Assembly: GCA_963522175.1 (NCBI GenBank)
Contig: CAUQXC010000007.1
Location: 1 to 64,000 of the forward strand
Length of the DNA: 64,000 nt
Reading direction: 5' to 3'
DNA from: CAKAHY01 sp963522175
GTDB taxonomy: Bacteria > Bacillota > Clostridia > Lachnospirales > Lachnospiraceae
Within the stretch, counting starts at the first letter, position 1, and every line of letters starts with the position of its first letter. Shown here piece by piece: positions 21,701 to 27,998 of this stretch. The notes under the pieces were generated by a model. The model did no database searches and had not been told where the DNA came from. It worked only from the letters and a program-made list of their open reading frames with translations. The position numbers were made by a program, and so were the translations under genes.

Positions 21701-24700
21701 TTCGCTGCGGCTTGTGATGATGCCGCTTCCGGTAATACCAAATCCTCCGGCTCTATATAAGGAGAATCCCAGCTTATCTTCAGTTTTCCCTTTTTAATAG
21801 GGAATTTCAAACCGTCAATTTCAAATTTTGTCAAAATTTGAGACGAACTGTATGTAGCATTAGGTAAAGGGTATTCTTTTTCCGTTACCGTAGGAGCGGT
21901 AGGGCTTTCCACTATACCCAAGTGCATCTTAGGTCCCTCTTTAGGGCTCTTTTCTATTTTTTTATATAAGAAGGTGATTTCTCTGTCCGTTCTTCTTCCC
22001 TGAGCTTCGTATGGTATGGATACACTTTGCGAACCTCTCACGATAGTTCCGTCAGGCTTCTTTATTCCTACGAGTATATATCCTTCCAAGCTTCTTGCTT
22101 TATATTTCTTTTCGGCAGGAAGTCCACCCATAGCAAAATCGCGGCTCTCTTCCTCATAAATATACTCCCTGTAGTCATTAACCCTAGGTCTTCCGTCCTG
22201 TCCGTCGAGGCTTTCTCCCGTTTCAAGGCTGTATTTAACCAAAACGCTGCTCGGGTCTACAATTACTTTTCTATATTTAGTATTTACGTTTCCTCTTCCG
22301 TTATAATAGCTCGTATTACTGAAATACTCCGGATATTTTGAGGAATCGGTACGATCCAAGGTTCCGTCGGCTCTAGGTTCCTTTGTAAAAACTATTCCTC
22401 CCGGAACTAAGTTTCCGTTACTTGTTCCCCCTTCCTTGGCTTCTCTGTACTTATAGTTAAAAATACCGGATCCGAGACTGTTCGGGCTTTGAACCGTAAG
22501 TCCCGGTGGAACAACCCATGTCAACATCTGAGGATAAGTCTTTGCAGTATTCGAAAACTCCATGCTTCCGTTCACCTTCTTAAGGCTCGGTAAGTCTATT
22601 TTGCTAAGAATGTTGTTTGAAAAAGTGCTGCCCTCAAGTACCTCTATCTTAGGCAGGTCTTCAGCCAATAAAGATTGTATTTTATTATTGGCAAATGCCC
22701 CGTATTTAACATTTATAAGCTCAGGCGCTTTAACCTTCGTTATCTGGTTGTTTGAAAAACTGCCGTATTCCGCTGTAACAAGCTTAGGGATGTTAAGCTC
22801 TCCCGCATAACCGGAATTATAAAAGGCATATCTTCCCACAGTAGTAAGATTTGAGAAATCAAAGCTTTCCAGTCTTGAACTGCTGCCGCTCGCATTATTG
22901 CTGAAAGCGTACTCATCGGCTACGGCAAGCTTAGGAAATCTAACACTTGCAAGCGGGTTGCTGTCAAATGAATACTTTCCTACATGCTCTATGTTTGCAC
23001 CCGATACTTCCAAAATACCTGTTCTGAAAAAGGCATTATCCCCAACGGAAGTGGCTTTGTCCGGCAATCTGAGAATACGCTTGTTTGCTGCAAGCTTACC
23101 CATTCCCTTTGTGGTCATACCCGTAACCTTATTCGGATCCGCAGCATCCCACGTAAAATCATCTTCCTCATAAGGTCCCGGTTCCATGCTGTCAGGGTTG
23201 ATAATATAGTTTTCTTTACTTGATATTCCCACTGTGTCCGTGTATACAGGAATCAAGCCTGCATAGGCCTTCATTCCCGGATTCTTACCGCCTCCATTGA
23301 AGAAGGCACCTCTTCCTATGCTTTCAATCTTCTTAAGCTTTGCCTCCTTTATGAGGTTATTACTGAAAGCAAACTCTCCTATAACTTTAAGCTCCGGCAA
23401 TTCTATTTCCGTCAAAAGATTATCCGCAAAAGTATAGTTGCCTATGGTTCCGAGCTTAGGTAAATCAAGCTTTTCTATCTTATTATTTTGGAAAGCCGAG
23501 TTACCCGCCTTCTCCAGCAGAGGCAGGTTAACGCTTGTAAGTTTGTTGTTCTGGAAAACATTGCCTTCAAGCGTCTTCAAATTCGGCGCTTCAAGCTTTG
23601 TTATCTGGTTGCTGTAAAATGCGGATGTTCCCAGCTCCTGTATATTAGGCAATTTCAAAGTATCCGAAATCTTATTATATGAAAAAGCTGATGGTCCAAT
23701 GTAGGTTGTATTCGGCAAATTAACACTTTCAAGCACATAACCCCTTTGAGAGTAAAAAGCCGAAGATTCAATCCTGTTTACATTAGTAAGGTCAACTGTC
23801 TTTATATTATTTCTTCCGAACGCCCAAACAGGTATATTAGTAAGCTTAGGAATCATCGAGTCTTCGATATAAGTAAGCTGAGCATCCTGAAAGGCTGATG
23901 TTCCTAGGCTTGTAAGCTCAGGTAAATCAATTCCTTGTCTAAAATCAGGATCCGAACCTATTTTAGAGTTATAAAACGCCGTATTGGCTATGCTTACAAG
24001 CTTGGGTGCCTTTAAGTTTTTAATTCCCGAATTTTGAAATGCGGCTGTACCGACAGTCTCAACATTTTCGAAATTAAAATCCGTAATATTAGCCGTATTG
24101 TAAAAAGCATTATTTTCTATAGTCTTTAGATTCGGCAAATCCACCTTCTTTACTTTGGAATCGCTGAAACTGTGGCTTGCTACTTTTGTAATATTTCCGT
24201 TAAAGTCCGTTATACTGTTTATGTCAGCTCTTCTAAATGACTGTGCAATACCGTATCTTGTGGCATTTTGAGGTTCCAAATAACTGTAAACCGTATCAAT
24301 CGTTACATCATCATAGAAAGGATTGATGTGAGGCAGAACTATATCCTTATTACCTCCGTCAAGCTTTGCCTTTCCCTGTGCAGACAGACCTAAAACCTCA
24401 TTTTTAGTATTTACATAGGCTCTGTATGTCTGATTTGTATTCGGGCCTCCATAAACGAAGTCTCCGAGTACCCACCCGTTTCCAAGCGGGAAGTTCATCA
24501 TGTCCGTTCCTATGAGTACCTTAAGAGTAAGGCGCTTCTCTTCACCGTTATCACCTCTAAGCACATATTGAATATCATAATGTGCCCCCTCGGTCGAGGT
24601 ATCTATAAGTAGCGGTACCACAGTAACCTGGGCACTGAGATCATCGCCGTTTATATTTTTTGCTATAACCAAAGACCTGAGAAGAACATCCACATCCGGT

Positions 24701-25914
24701 GTGTTAGGCGGGATTATAAGTCTCTTTGTCATATCCCTTTCAAGAATCAGAGTATCCGGATTTTTCGTATACTCAACCTTCAGCTCATACCCTTCTTCTG
24801 TAGGTGTAAATTCTATTACCGATTTTCCCGGTGTTAATATCGGAGTGTAGCCCGGTATTGCAGGCGGTCTGAGCTCACTCAAGGTATCTTTTACAAAAAC
24901 ACCCTGCGTAGACCTCATGTCGTCTCCGAGAACCGCATCGGGTAAGAGCTTGTTTGCGGTACCCTGTTGTACATAAGATACCTTTATACTTATAGGATTT
25001 ATAACATATCCGTAACCGTCACTCTCACTTGAATTTTGCAGTTTAGGTATACTTGCAGCCGGATTTTCCGTTTTTAATTTTACATACCTGTTGTTATACG
25101 AAAATGCATCTTCTCCTATGGCATCCGCTCCTGCCACCGCAAGGCTGTCCGGAACATCCACCTCTGTCAAATCATTATTCTTAAATGCTATATTGTCTAT
25201 TTTTGTTAAAGCATCTCCAAGATTAAGACTTGTGAGTCTGTTATTTGAAAATGCCGCCGTTCCCACTTCCTCAACATGCTTTAAGTCAAGACTTTCTATC
25301 TTGTTGTCTCTGAAAGCGGAATTTTCTATCTTCTTAACCGAATCCGGAATAACTAACGCGCTTAAGTTATTTCCTGAAAAAGCATAAGCTCCTATTTCTT
25401 TAAGACTCTCGTTTAAAGTAACGGAATTTAAATTAGCCATATAAAAAGCATGCTCGCTTATTTTTACGACCGTTTTTCCGTCGAGGCTGTCCGGTATCGT
25501 AATGTCGGTATCCGTATTCCCGTCCACCAAACCTACAATTTCAATCTCATTATTTTCTCTTTCAATGTAAAGAAAGATTCCCGAGCTTGTTGCCTGCTCT
25601 CGCAAATTCGTATTGTAAGAAGCAAGTCTTGCCTCCAACAAACCTTCACTTAGTAAGCTCTCAAGCTCCTCCAAATTTATTTCTCCAAAGTCATCCTCAT
25701 CCACAGTTTCCGCATCAGATTCTGTCGCAAGTTCGTAATCATAACTGTAATCGTCATCCTCATCATTTATTTGCATTGCGTTACTTGATGTCGCTGCGTG
25801 ATTTTGGAATCCCGAGTCCGCAAATGTACTCGGTACATGAATAGATGTTGTCAGAACGGTAACAATCAGTATTATACTGAAAATCCTGTTCCAAACATTA
25901 TTTTTAAAATTCAT
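9763..25914 (-). CDS. giant (5,383 aa) LPXTG-anchored adhesin: LRR_5, MucBP-like, SpaA-like and Cna-B repeats
   Basis: This very large secreted, wall-anchored surface protein starts with a signal peptide (basic head, hydrophobic core about residues 12-30) and a very acidic stretch (about 50-85). BspA-type LRR_5 repeats follow in two blocks, about 140-270 and 550-1135, each repeat built around IGxxAFxxN. MucBP-like segments lie near 300-380 and 1218-1320. A long beta-rich region (about 1320-2310) precedes about six SpaA-like modules (about 2310-3000; EGAKFELID, EAPEGY) and about twenty Cna-B modules (about 3000-5275; xxKxW start, LPKYxxDG, YxVxE, ending NT). The Cna-B modules form Lys-Asn isopeptide bonds in known families. 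The C-terminus has the sortase motif VPKTG at 5347-5351, a membrane span and a basic tail. The protein is probably a stiff stalk presenting the LRR tip to host ligands. The reading frame is unbroken over 16 kb. Confidence 0.96.
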   Translation of the reverse strand: MNFKNNVWNRIFSIILIVTVLTTSIHVPSTFADSGFQNHAATSSNAMQINDEDDDYSYDYELATESDAETVDEDDFGEINLEELESLLSEGLLEARLASYNTNLREQATSSGIFLYIERENNEIEIVGLVDGNTDTDITIPDSLDGKTVVKISEHAFYMANLNSVTLNESLKEIGAYAFSGNNLSALVIPDSVKKIENSAFRDNKIESLDLKHVEEVGTAAFSNNRLTSLNLGDALTKIDNIAFKNNDLTEVDVPDSLAVAGADAIGEDAFSYNNRYVKLKTENPAASIPKLQNSSESDGYGYVINPISIKVSYVQQGTANKLLPDAVLGDDMRSTQGVFVKDTLSELRPPAIPGYTPILTPGKSVIEFTPTEEGYELKVEYTKNPDTLILERDMTKRLIIPPNTPDVDVLLRSLVIAKNINGDDLSAQVTVVPLLIDTSTEGAHYDIQYVLRGDNGEEKRLTLKVLIGTDMMNFPLGNGWVLGDFVYGGPNTNQTYRAYVNTKNEVLGLSAQGKAKLDGGNKDIVLPHINPFYDDVTIDTVYSYLEPQNATRYGIAQSFRRADINSITDFNGNITKVASHSFSDSKVKKVDLPNLKTIENNAFYNTANITDFNFENVETVGTAAFQNSGIKNLKAPKLVSIANTAFYNSKIGSDPDFRQGIDLPELTSLGTSAFQDAQLTYIEDSMIPKLTNIPVWAFGRNNIKTVDLTNVNRIESSAFYSQRGYVLESVNLPNTTYIGPSAFSYNKISDTLKLPNIQELGTSAFYSNQITKLEAPNLKTLEGNVFQNNKLTSVNLPLLEKAGNSAFQNNKIEKLDLPKLGTIGNYTFADNLLTEIELPELKVIGEFAFSNNLIKEAKLKKIESIGRGAFFNGGGKNPGMKAYAGLIPVYTDTVGISSKENYIINPDSMEPGPYEEDDFTWDAADPNKVTGMTTKGMGKLAANKRILRLPDKATSVGDNAFFRTGILEVSGANIEHVGKYSFDSNPLASVRFPKLAVADEYAFSNNASGSSSRLESFDFSNLTTVGRYAFYNSGYAGELNIPKLVTAEYGSFSNNQITKVKAPELINVKYGAFANNKIQSLLAEDLPKIEVLEGSTFSNNILSKIDLPSLKKVNGSMEFSNTAKTYPQMLTWVVPPGLTVQSPNSLGSGIFNYKYREAKEGGTSNGNLVPGGIVFTKEPRADGTLDRTDSSKYPEYFSNTSYYNGRGNVNTKYRKVIVDPSSVLVKYSLETGESLDGQDGRPRVNDYREYIYEEESRDFAMGGLPAEKKYKARSLEGYILVGIKKPDGTIVRGSQSVSIPYEAQGRRTDREITFLYKKIEKSPKEGPKMHLGIVESPTAPTVTEKEYPLPNATYSSSQILTKFEIDGLKFPIKKGKLKISWDSPYIEPEDLVLPEAASSQAAAKLYGANAVTLTADGAIVELKPNIPTTLSAEIPIQFKFKKFVTPDLAKANIKITLIDEDDNGNEVISAESNSVTPSVKYYNVTAYLTSPRNLPNYDYAGNRQNSDQSDGPRFMGEMEEVAGKWRVVSDPVATKFSLTISTPPSQVKGANLVSELPTYTAVNDDGTEETRVAKFDPEQNPAWRLSPDGKYAIANVDFPSPAYDSNWVSGYFPPIYLKFPNLKEKAQVNQAVHLELKPDRLEGDTDTATYKKFVPEDLESRKIMDDGDAIRIYTDHSVNIVPTGETAGGKSTAYKPRYDSGTTYLFDSTEDRKQDIPYRIYARATNESLDFKNISLWDYGIDSRVYYKGIGFDQTPEQAKNTTVKIKGYKRAGAVMNPATDEVLYENDVAINNTSNVLFGRQDIDYIEIKLLSTQTEPLDRELSFQIVTAVRNPADKLLEGAGLNDGILENKAYISGDTYIKGTDTAKSVKPTDNPEIANLPGNTFFKGEANVYIRKYAAVMKVEKSLEDWASPLSFNRYPSLSRNEYVLEGQQGAYHIAMDAHELGSANAKLNVTVNNFEVVDVMPSSISFSREDIILDPVFAAQGGKFELKGNTDVVVDGQTVKRNVIRFYADSFDTSKYKGAKLKIATIKTKFTGGTLEQIKVNKAYSTWDGTEVEKENVVKDNSGTELDPYGNASPGKQYSYADASIKVITGNALSSQLEIRNSRDRIWTDSVPTLSDEPFEYRITVSNYDLRPEGTPTGGIDIINILPGVGDEKLDKQGPRNSQFANSFDISRLGDIVLPPGYSIRYYNTDDNVSSFLTGKTPDEFGEDPSINWSNTPAANTKAIRITANPGVVLDKGQQIEVILPMKAPNLTGLEDIKLNKKAVDSFVMRHHRSNTSTYTPFTTPNEVNNYMELPTGSISFKKYGKVGATTNDNDATPLEGAKFELIDRSNNRTVAIASSLANGEVKFENVDVSKEYDIKEVEAPEGYALTRNTWTVLRQNFIRAKANNYNLVILDNEGIKSRFMNIKPIKGNIKIIKTAGDRTVFLPNVGFRILGQSTTNNTVDVTAFTDANGEILLENLPQGQYRIDEIPSASLNRYQPAPMQYINIGAPPAGQTGIPTYTANFVNDRFQVRFKKIVSNNDADFDPANWDNLTDFQKKSLQGYRFSIKGDDNTSFTTPTTVADGSVIMGGLKAGVVYTVTELPVAQQSSNLKSLYEQNTNEYKFKITHEGKVVNAANDKPFRQPAMNIPNKPKSLKGKIIVNKIDELGNPVEGAKFAVSKLEFDASGNIANKTDIGSPKATVLTAGKASAIFEDLESGTYQVREIEAPAGYLLDSRVREITIPSDLLDSMANDATYVKTENSIIVTKTLEVRNKRSKIEAIKGSDVEGQKNISLERAKAYVKNHEYDNSRLAYRRVNAGVYTVYTKIPDVNFELYKLENGRKSGSPIAINGNTTLTTDDDGKLDFGDYKFEYDADYGLVEKDTPSGYERIDTIRRFNIKEEAAKPDFNGTVNIYINNTRLEGSIVISKYDSIERTTLAGAKFALFEGTKLNADFSKPIKEITTGTDGFASFKNLPIGSYVVREVSAPEGYKVPATVDRDIEFTLTDNYLWASAKVFNTQQTDIPVKKVWNGGSEASAEFKLMRSKSGLPTLSYEQVDLNGDGRYNADDVLVLRQTSDTETNWKGKFTNIDLADERGQKYHYKVIETGIDGGNALYTQTITGGIGIGYTVTNTATALNRATIGVTKEWNLKNGRNLPAGAKLKVNLKKIVDGDRANAQVIESILLSADNSWQHTFTNLPKRENGKNVSYEIEEEAPVGFTASSSFDTASNSYTLKNTEVTRNIHVKKTWNNITAADYANLPRVAVEVYDSQNRNAPLAVKDVELVAGVYKADFEDIPSFAYTADANGNISARKIQYVIKEKYLDGLSHPGFEFTSDFASDFDNLPAVNYTDDDKLTNELNVNIANTLKTKEVKIVKNWEGVVPANAPSVEVQLLDVTGDTTSDLSDTANHIAISGSQYTLSAADNFTKLITGLPAYKADGKTEIKYYVKELTNLAGYKVGIPVISQDNNTRVLTITNTRHGVDLELTKSYVMANNNLGSHDTSNTPNVHLHLFADATNDGIVNPVEIHPVENGTALAHIELNAAGGWKKTLSNLPKYADDGVSIINYYVKEDVLTGYSSNAYANYIPLSTLSAASAGAREKLGATVVNTQEKINVNISKTWEGLEKYNNLDMNSLPRIDVDLYDITNPASPVLIGGKSAVLVRDTGAGSNVYKAEFTDLPKYSKDGTVEYRYDVKERQVENNSIPGYAAEYTRPSDADYAGNAVNFAIKNTVKTKNVIVVKQWEGKTENKIDISLKKGNTNLQNVELKQHNSTSANEWEYVFAGLPAYEADGSTAISYSVEESPINGYELTKTVASRGDDTVHTLKNTFKTVDIDISKVFEGVDAGSRPEVELTLIDKTNPLSPIELANTITLDSNNGFRGSIENLPKFKSDGITPIVYGIIEKNMPGYSFTYNSDFDATSTPASPYGKITFTTKNVRKTKEINLEKKWTLVDNSYTKPEVVFKVYADTTNDGVENGIEVNSVTLSAAGNWKKTLTLPTYDTDGKTEITYYTREDALAGFKLGNEQSLDNNTKFVKENIQESVSIKAKKTWEGLNNYRNPDARPDVSGELWDYTDAANPFKVKDAKTFTLNAGGDLEISFENLPKYQNRQSSTEALVERVYKIVEPEDARLLGYTASITDEDDGDNNDDTKLQVVENKTELTSLTIKKEWVGALPSELSSLPAVTFKLVDVTTGIADADKVDLSGRDTYTLTSLNNWSVTVNDLPRYSIDGVTPVVYTLEELNPTPGFKLKPIERTSDAGNENIRLRAVNTRKMRKIKLSKTWENDSSGYTRPEVTFKLLADATNNGVEDPIEVKPFDDNDSAVDSIKLNAANSWTVTYNVPQYAADGVSEIVYYAEEEAVAGYEELQRTVLSIDAGATGSGADRMLSASFNNKLKLINVYIDKKWIGLDTLYSPAALNNIPDIDVKLYDVTDPNNKVQVRTDKRLVYDAGTGTYKTEHLNLPRYKEDGVTPVQYAVTEIGKESRVGYNTSYLTPVVDPLTGNVTLKIESRPETVEIKASKVWKNVNGSNTPAVRLRLEDNTNPNTVLNISNKILNLDRTNNYAGSFGQLPKYAVDGVTEINYSLTELTSHTGYTFSQAKRAGVADITLEATNTKHTTDAHLQKRWRNTRSGYSRPEVEFKLHKKNADGTFTDISTYADGNAIGSIKLSTGNNFQVNLSGLAKYEDDGETLIKYFISEEPIPGYVRVTEKTELEVDAANNVSSGSIENVQDTFDVFIEDRWNGLEKYSSTELNRFPELKVKLYDVSDPANPRQVGEEKTLVKDPVSGLYKTEYEGMPRYKEDGVTPIVYRTLITDIDRRSGVTTSYGNTVTAPDGLSIILPIENNIVTTTVDVEKSWINADPALAPAVELKLVDTQGIVAANLLTQRSLSTANNWRDSFGNDLPKYRIDGVSLIRYELEEVNPNRAYSFTQSFEEEAGRILLKAVNTKNKRSLDIKKKWKSDNSSYTRPNVDIHVYRATSSNAAPANQEQVSFVIDGVQTDTLTLTPALNYMKTIDNMDVYDDTGNFEYTYFIEEVQIPGYKVQDRVQLKLVDSTRFGANATWASLYGEIENELLYRKVHVVNTWSDMSIYGNEDRNNLPDIHAVLYDVTDPLNPIKKETLKFTKTGDRWEATFTNTPRYKEDGVTEVRYEVRQLEKENNELPGYTSEYLPSTFDSDGDMTAYFDNRPKARLIKLHKEWLTEVLPSIEVYLLRDGQRVSANPELISRSGKEWDYTFAMQAAYRIDGKSRFAYSVEEVIPEGFRAPLMEVTDLADASNPVADLNITLKNRTKSTSRGQDGGSFSEKKTGQGGNVRAGVATKDDVNAKADPVEAKIEENKTDSDVSNFTKGKKAKKTPSSVPKTGDSANTRTYMILLLLSLVALMNIYIYKRRQKKS
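9850..9880 (-). other. sortase sorting signal (VPKTG) and membrane anchor coding region
   Basis: These bases encode VPKTGDSAN, the LPXTG-like motif for sortase cleavage between Thr5350 and Gly5351. A hydrophobic span and the tail KRRQKK follow. No sortase gene is visible in this window, so the housekeeping sortase must be elsewhere. Confidence 0.85.
10090..16900 (-). repeat. about 20 Cna-B modules in an A-B-C super-repeat
   Basis: This is a coding repeat array. The modules average about 113 residues and fall by eye into types: A (W.G...P.VELKLVD), B (W...SSYTRPEVxFK, often with ADATNDG), C (WxGLxxY followed by PxIDVxLYDVTDP) and D (short, with AYxxDG and YSVEE). After three leading modules the order reads ABC-D-ABC-ABC-ABC-ABC-D. 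This points to repeated duplication of a three-module unit. Confidence 0.75.
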
Positions 25915-25951
25915 ATTGGCTTTTTCTCCTCCTCAATTTTTGTGCATTACT

Positions 25952-25978
25952 AAGGAGAGCTAAATAAAAGCCCCCCTT
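25952..25978 (-). promoter_or_regulatory. 5'-UTR hairpin upstream of the giant adhesin
   Basis: In the minus-strand RNA, AAGGGGGGC pairs with GCUCUCCUU (9 bp including two G-U pairs) around a 9-base loop. It ends about 38 bases before the ATG and just upstream of the strong GAGGAGGAG ribosome site. The G-U pairs are only consistent with RNA from the adhesin strand. There is no U-tract, so it is not a terminator. Confidence 0.55.
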
Positions 25979-26095
25979 ATATTTTAAAAACCTGTCTTAC
26001 TATAAATCTCCTTATATCACTCTTATGCGGTTCAGAAGCTGATTAAAACTCCTGTAATTGATTAAATAATAAAACAATATAAGCATTTGAAGTCT

Positions 26096-26154
26096 ATGCT
26101 AGCATATTAAAAAGCAAGTATCAAGGATTTATTCCACAAAGTATTCCACAAATA
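26096..26154 (-). promoter_or_regulatory. predicted promoter and tandem 11-bp repeats for the giant adhesin
   Basis: On the minus strand, TTGATA (26119-26124) and TAGCAT (26096-26101) are spaced by 17 bases, leaving a leader of about 180 bases. Immediately upstream (26132-26154) is a direct repeat of TTTGTGGAATA, two copies in 12-bp register. The repeat is placed where an activator or repressor could act on the -35 box. The regulator is unknown. Confidence 0.45.
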
Positions 26155-26186
26155 GATAAATTTTTACCCTGTTTATCCACTTTTTT

Positions 26187-27287
26187 CTATATTTTGCTTG
26201 TAAGTTTGTTAATTTTATCTCCGCAATGACTAAAAAAACTTTTATAGGCCTCACAAAAATAATTTTTATAATAATCTCCTTCACTTATCCTGTTTCTTTG
26301 ACATCCTCCCCTGCAAAGCTTGTAATACTCACATTCCCTACATTCCTTACCTAGTAAATACGAGCGCTCTGTAAAACCGCTTTGCTCATATCTTTCTATT
26401 ATGGTATCAAGCCTGTTCTCATTAAAATTTCCAAGCTTATATTCATCAAGCACATAAAAATCACAGGGATATACACTGCCGTCCGCCTCCACCACATTTT
26501 GCAGACTGCATATTCCCGACATATCACATGCCTCAGGCATATATCCGGCTGCCATCCCTACCCAATTTTCAAACTGTCGTATATACACAGGACTGCCTGC
26601 ATTAAAATCCGCATACCAAAGTTCGAAAAGCTTAATCAAAAATTCACCGTACACATCCGGAGTCAGAGAATAAGGCATTTTCCCCTTTTCGCAGTCCAGA
26701 GGATCCAAACAGGCTATATACTGTTGATAAAACCAGCCGTTATCCTTGTACTCCTTATATATTTTCTCAATATTAAGCGCTACGTCTCTTGTAATTACGG
26801 TGAGTATGTTGTAGTCAACCTTATATTTATCCAAAAGCTGTATATTCTTCTTTACCCTATCGTAGCTTCCCTCACCTGCTTTTGAATGTCTGAATTTATC
26901 ATGCGTAGGTCTAATCCCGTCAATCGAAACTCCCAACAAAAAATTATTTTCCGCAAAGAAGCGGCACCACTCTTCATCAAGCATATACCCGTTCGTCTGC
27001 AAAGAATTACAAACCTTCGTATTTTCCCTTACATATTGCTTTTGATATTTTATCGCCTGTCTGAAAAATTCCAATCCTCTCAGTAAGGGCTCTCCCCCCT
27101 GATATACATAGCTTATCAAATCAGCTTTTGATATTGTTTTTCTTATAATATTTTTCAATGTCGCATCCGACATAAAGCCGTATGAAGCTTCCTGCCTGTT
27201 TTTAGTCTCATCCGTATAAAAGCAATAATCACAATGCATATTGCACATTCCGGACGAGGGCTTCATAAGTACACTTATTGAATGCAT
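26187..27287 (-). CDS. anaerobic sulfatase-maturating enzyme (radical SAM)
   Basis: This radical-SAM enzyme oxidises the active-site Cys or Ser of sulfatases to formylglycine without oxygen. The SAM-cluster motif is C-x3-C-x2-C at Cys15, Cys19 and Cys22 (SGMCNMHCDYCFY), followed by YGFMSD and the SAM-contacting YQGGEPLLRGLEFF. The C-terminal SPASM-type region supplies Cys ligands for two more clusters (GICSLQNVVEADGSVYPCDFY, CRECEYYKLCRGGC, YFC). The Asp in PCDFYVLDEY matches the catalytic Asp of the Clostridium perfringens enzyme, which this protein resembles throughout as I recall it. Length 366 aa is normal. It is transcribed toward the adhesin gene, 272 bp away, and has a GGGGG-type ribosome site. 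Its likely client is the sulfatase at 7709-9142. Confidence 0.95.
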   Translation of the reverse strand: MHSISVLMKPSSGMCNMHCDYCFYTDETKNRQEASYGFMSDATLKNIIRKTISKADLISYVYQGGEPLLRGLEFFRQAIKYQKQYVRENTKVCNSLQTNGYMLDEEWCRFFAENNFLLGVSIDGIRPTHDKFRHSKAGEGSYDRVKKNIQLLDKYKVDYNILTVITRDVALNIEKIYKEYKDNGWFYQQYIACLDPLDCEKGKMPYSLTPDVYGEFLIKLFELWYADFNAGSPVYIRQFENWVGMAAGYMPEACDMSGICSLQNVVEADGSVYPCDFYVLDEYKLGNFNENRLDTIIERYEQSGFTERSYLLGKECRECEYYKLCRGGCQRNRISEGDYYKNYFCEAYKSFFSHCGDKINKLTSKI

Positions 27288-27375
27288 AAAATTTCCCCCG
27301 CAATAAATTGATTTTCGGGTCTATTATACTATAGGGAAGCAAAAAGATAATACTAAAAAATTTAATCCACATATA

Positions 27376-27403
27376 TTGACATATTCCAAAATTAGAATAT
27401 AAT
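27376..27403 (+). promoter_or_regulatory. promoter and operator-like dyad of the PadR operon
   Basis: TTGACA (27376-27381) and TATAAT (27398-27403) are separated by 16 bases. Between them lies an imperfect dyad, ATTC-N8-GAAT (27383-27398), at the classic position for autorepression by a small winged-helix regulator. The strong GGGAGGT ribosome site is at 27424-27430. Confidence 0.65.
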
Positions 27404-27439
27404 AAAATTAGATTAAGTTAAAAGGGAGGTATTTACACT

Positions 27440-27994
27440 ATGTCTTTATCACACGGAATACTGGGCTTCTTATCCTACAGCAGTATGACGGGCTACGATT
27501 TGGCTAAGCTCTTTGATTCTTCGGTAAAGTTTTTCTGGTATGCCGGAGCCAATCACATATATTTCGAACTTAATAAGCTTGAAAAAAAAGAATTTGTGAG
27601 CTGCGAATATATAGTTCAACAGGATAAGCCCAACAAAAAACTGTATCATATTACAGATGAGGGAAAAAAAGAATTTTTAAGATGGCTCGCATCCGACTCC
27701 GAAGATATAAGCAAAAACAAAAACGCTTTTCTGATGAAGGTATTTTTTTCCGGTTGTACGGATATCGAGCAAAGCATCGCTATGCTTAAACGATTTATAG
27801 ATGACTGTAATACCTATATAAACAGCATGAATAAAGTCCCAACGGCTATAGATGCAAACCGAGTCTTTGTCGAGCCTCTACAGGCTTTATACTGGGAATT
27901 TACGGCGGATTACGGACTTCGGCAAACAAAGTTTTGTATAGAATGGGCGGGGGACTGTATAGAAAAATTGGAAAATTTCAAGAGAGGAAAATAA
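27440..27994 (+). CDS. PadR-family transcriptional regulator
   Basis: This dimeric winged-helix repressor has an N-terminal PadR domain at residues 1-85 (SHGILGFLSYSSMTGYDLAKLF, then YFELNKLEKKEFV and YHITDEGKKEFLRWL). The C-terminal helical Vir_act_alpha_C-type dimerisation domain covers about 95-180. Length 184 aa is typical of the longer subfamily. It lies four bases before the flavodoxin-like gene and diverges from the maturase gene. PadR proteins commonly repress a co-transcribed efflux or detoxification gene, so the next gene is its probable target. The effector is unknown. Confidence 0.92.
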   Translation: MSLSHGILGFLSYSSMTGYDLAKLFDSSVKFFWYAGANHIYFELNKLEKKEFVSCEYIVQQDKPNKKLYHITDEGKKEFLRWLASDSEDISKNKNAFLMKVFFSGCTDIEQSIAMLKRFIDDCNTYINSMNKVPTAIDANRVFVEPLQALYWEFTADYGLRQTKFCIEWAGDCIEKLENFKRGK

Positions 27995-27998
27995 ATAT

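Noticed and set aside
9763..25914. Regularly spaced repeats that could suggest a CRISPR array or satellite
   Set aside because: They are protein repeats (LRR_5, SpaA, Cna-B) in one open frame; at DNA level the copies are diverged and have no constant repeat with unique spacers.
26125..26180. TTATCCAC and TTCCACA sequences resembling DnaA boxes
   Set aside because: They match only partly, are too few, and lie between two coding genes without an AT-rich unwinding element or dnaA/dnaN nearby. More likely regulatory repeats of the adhesin promoter.
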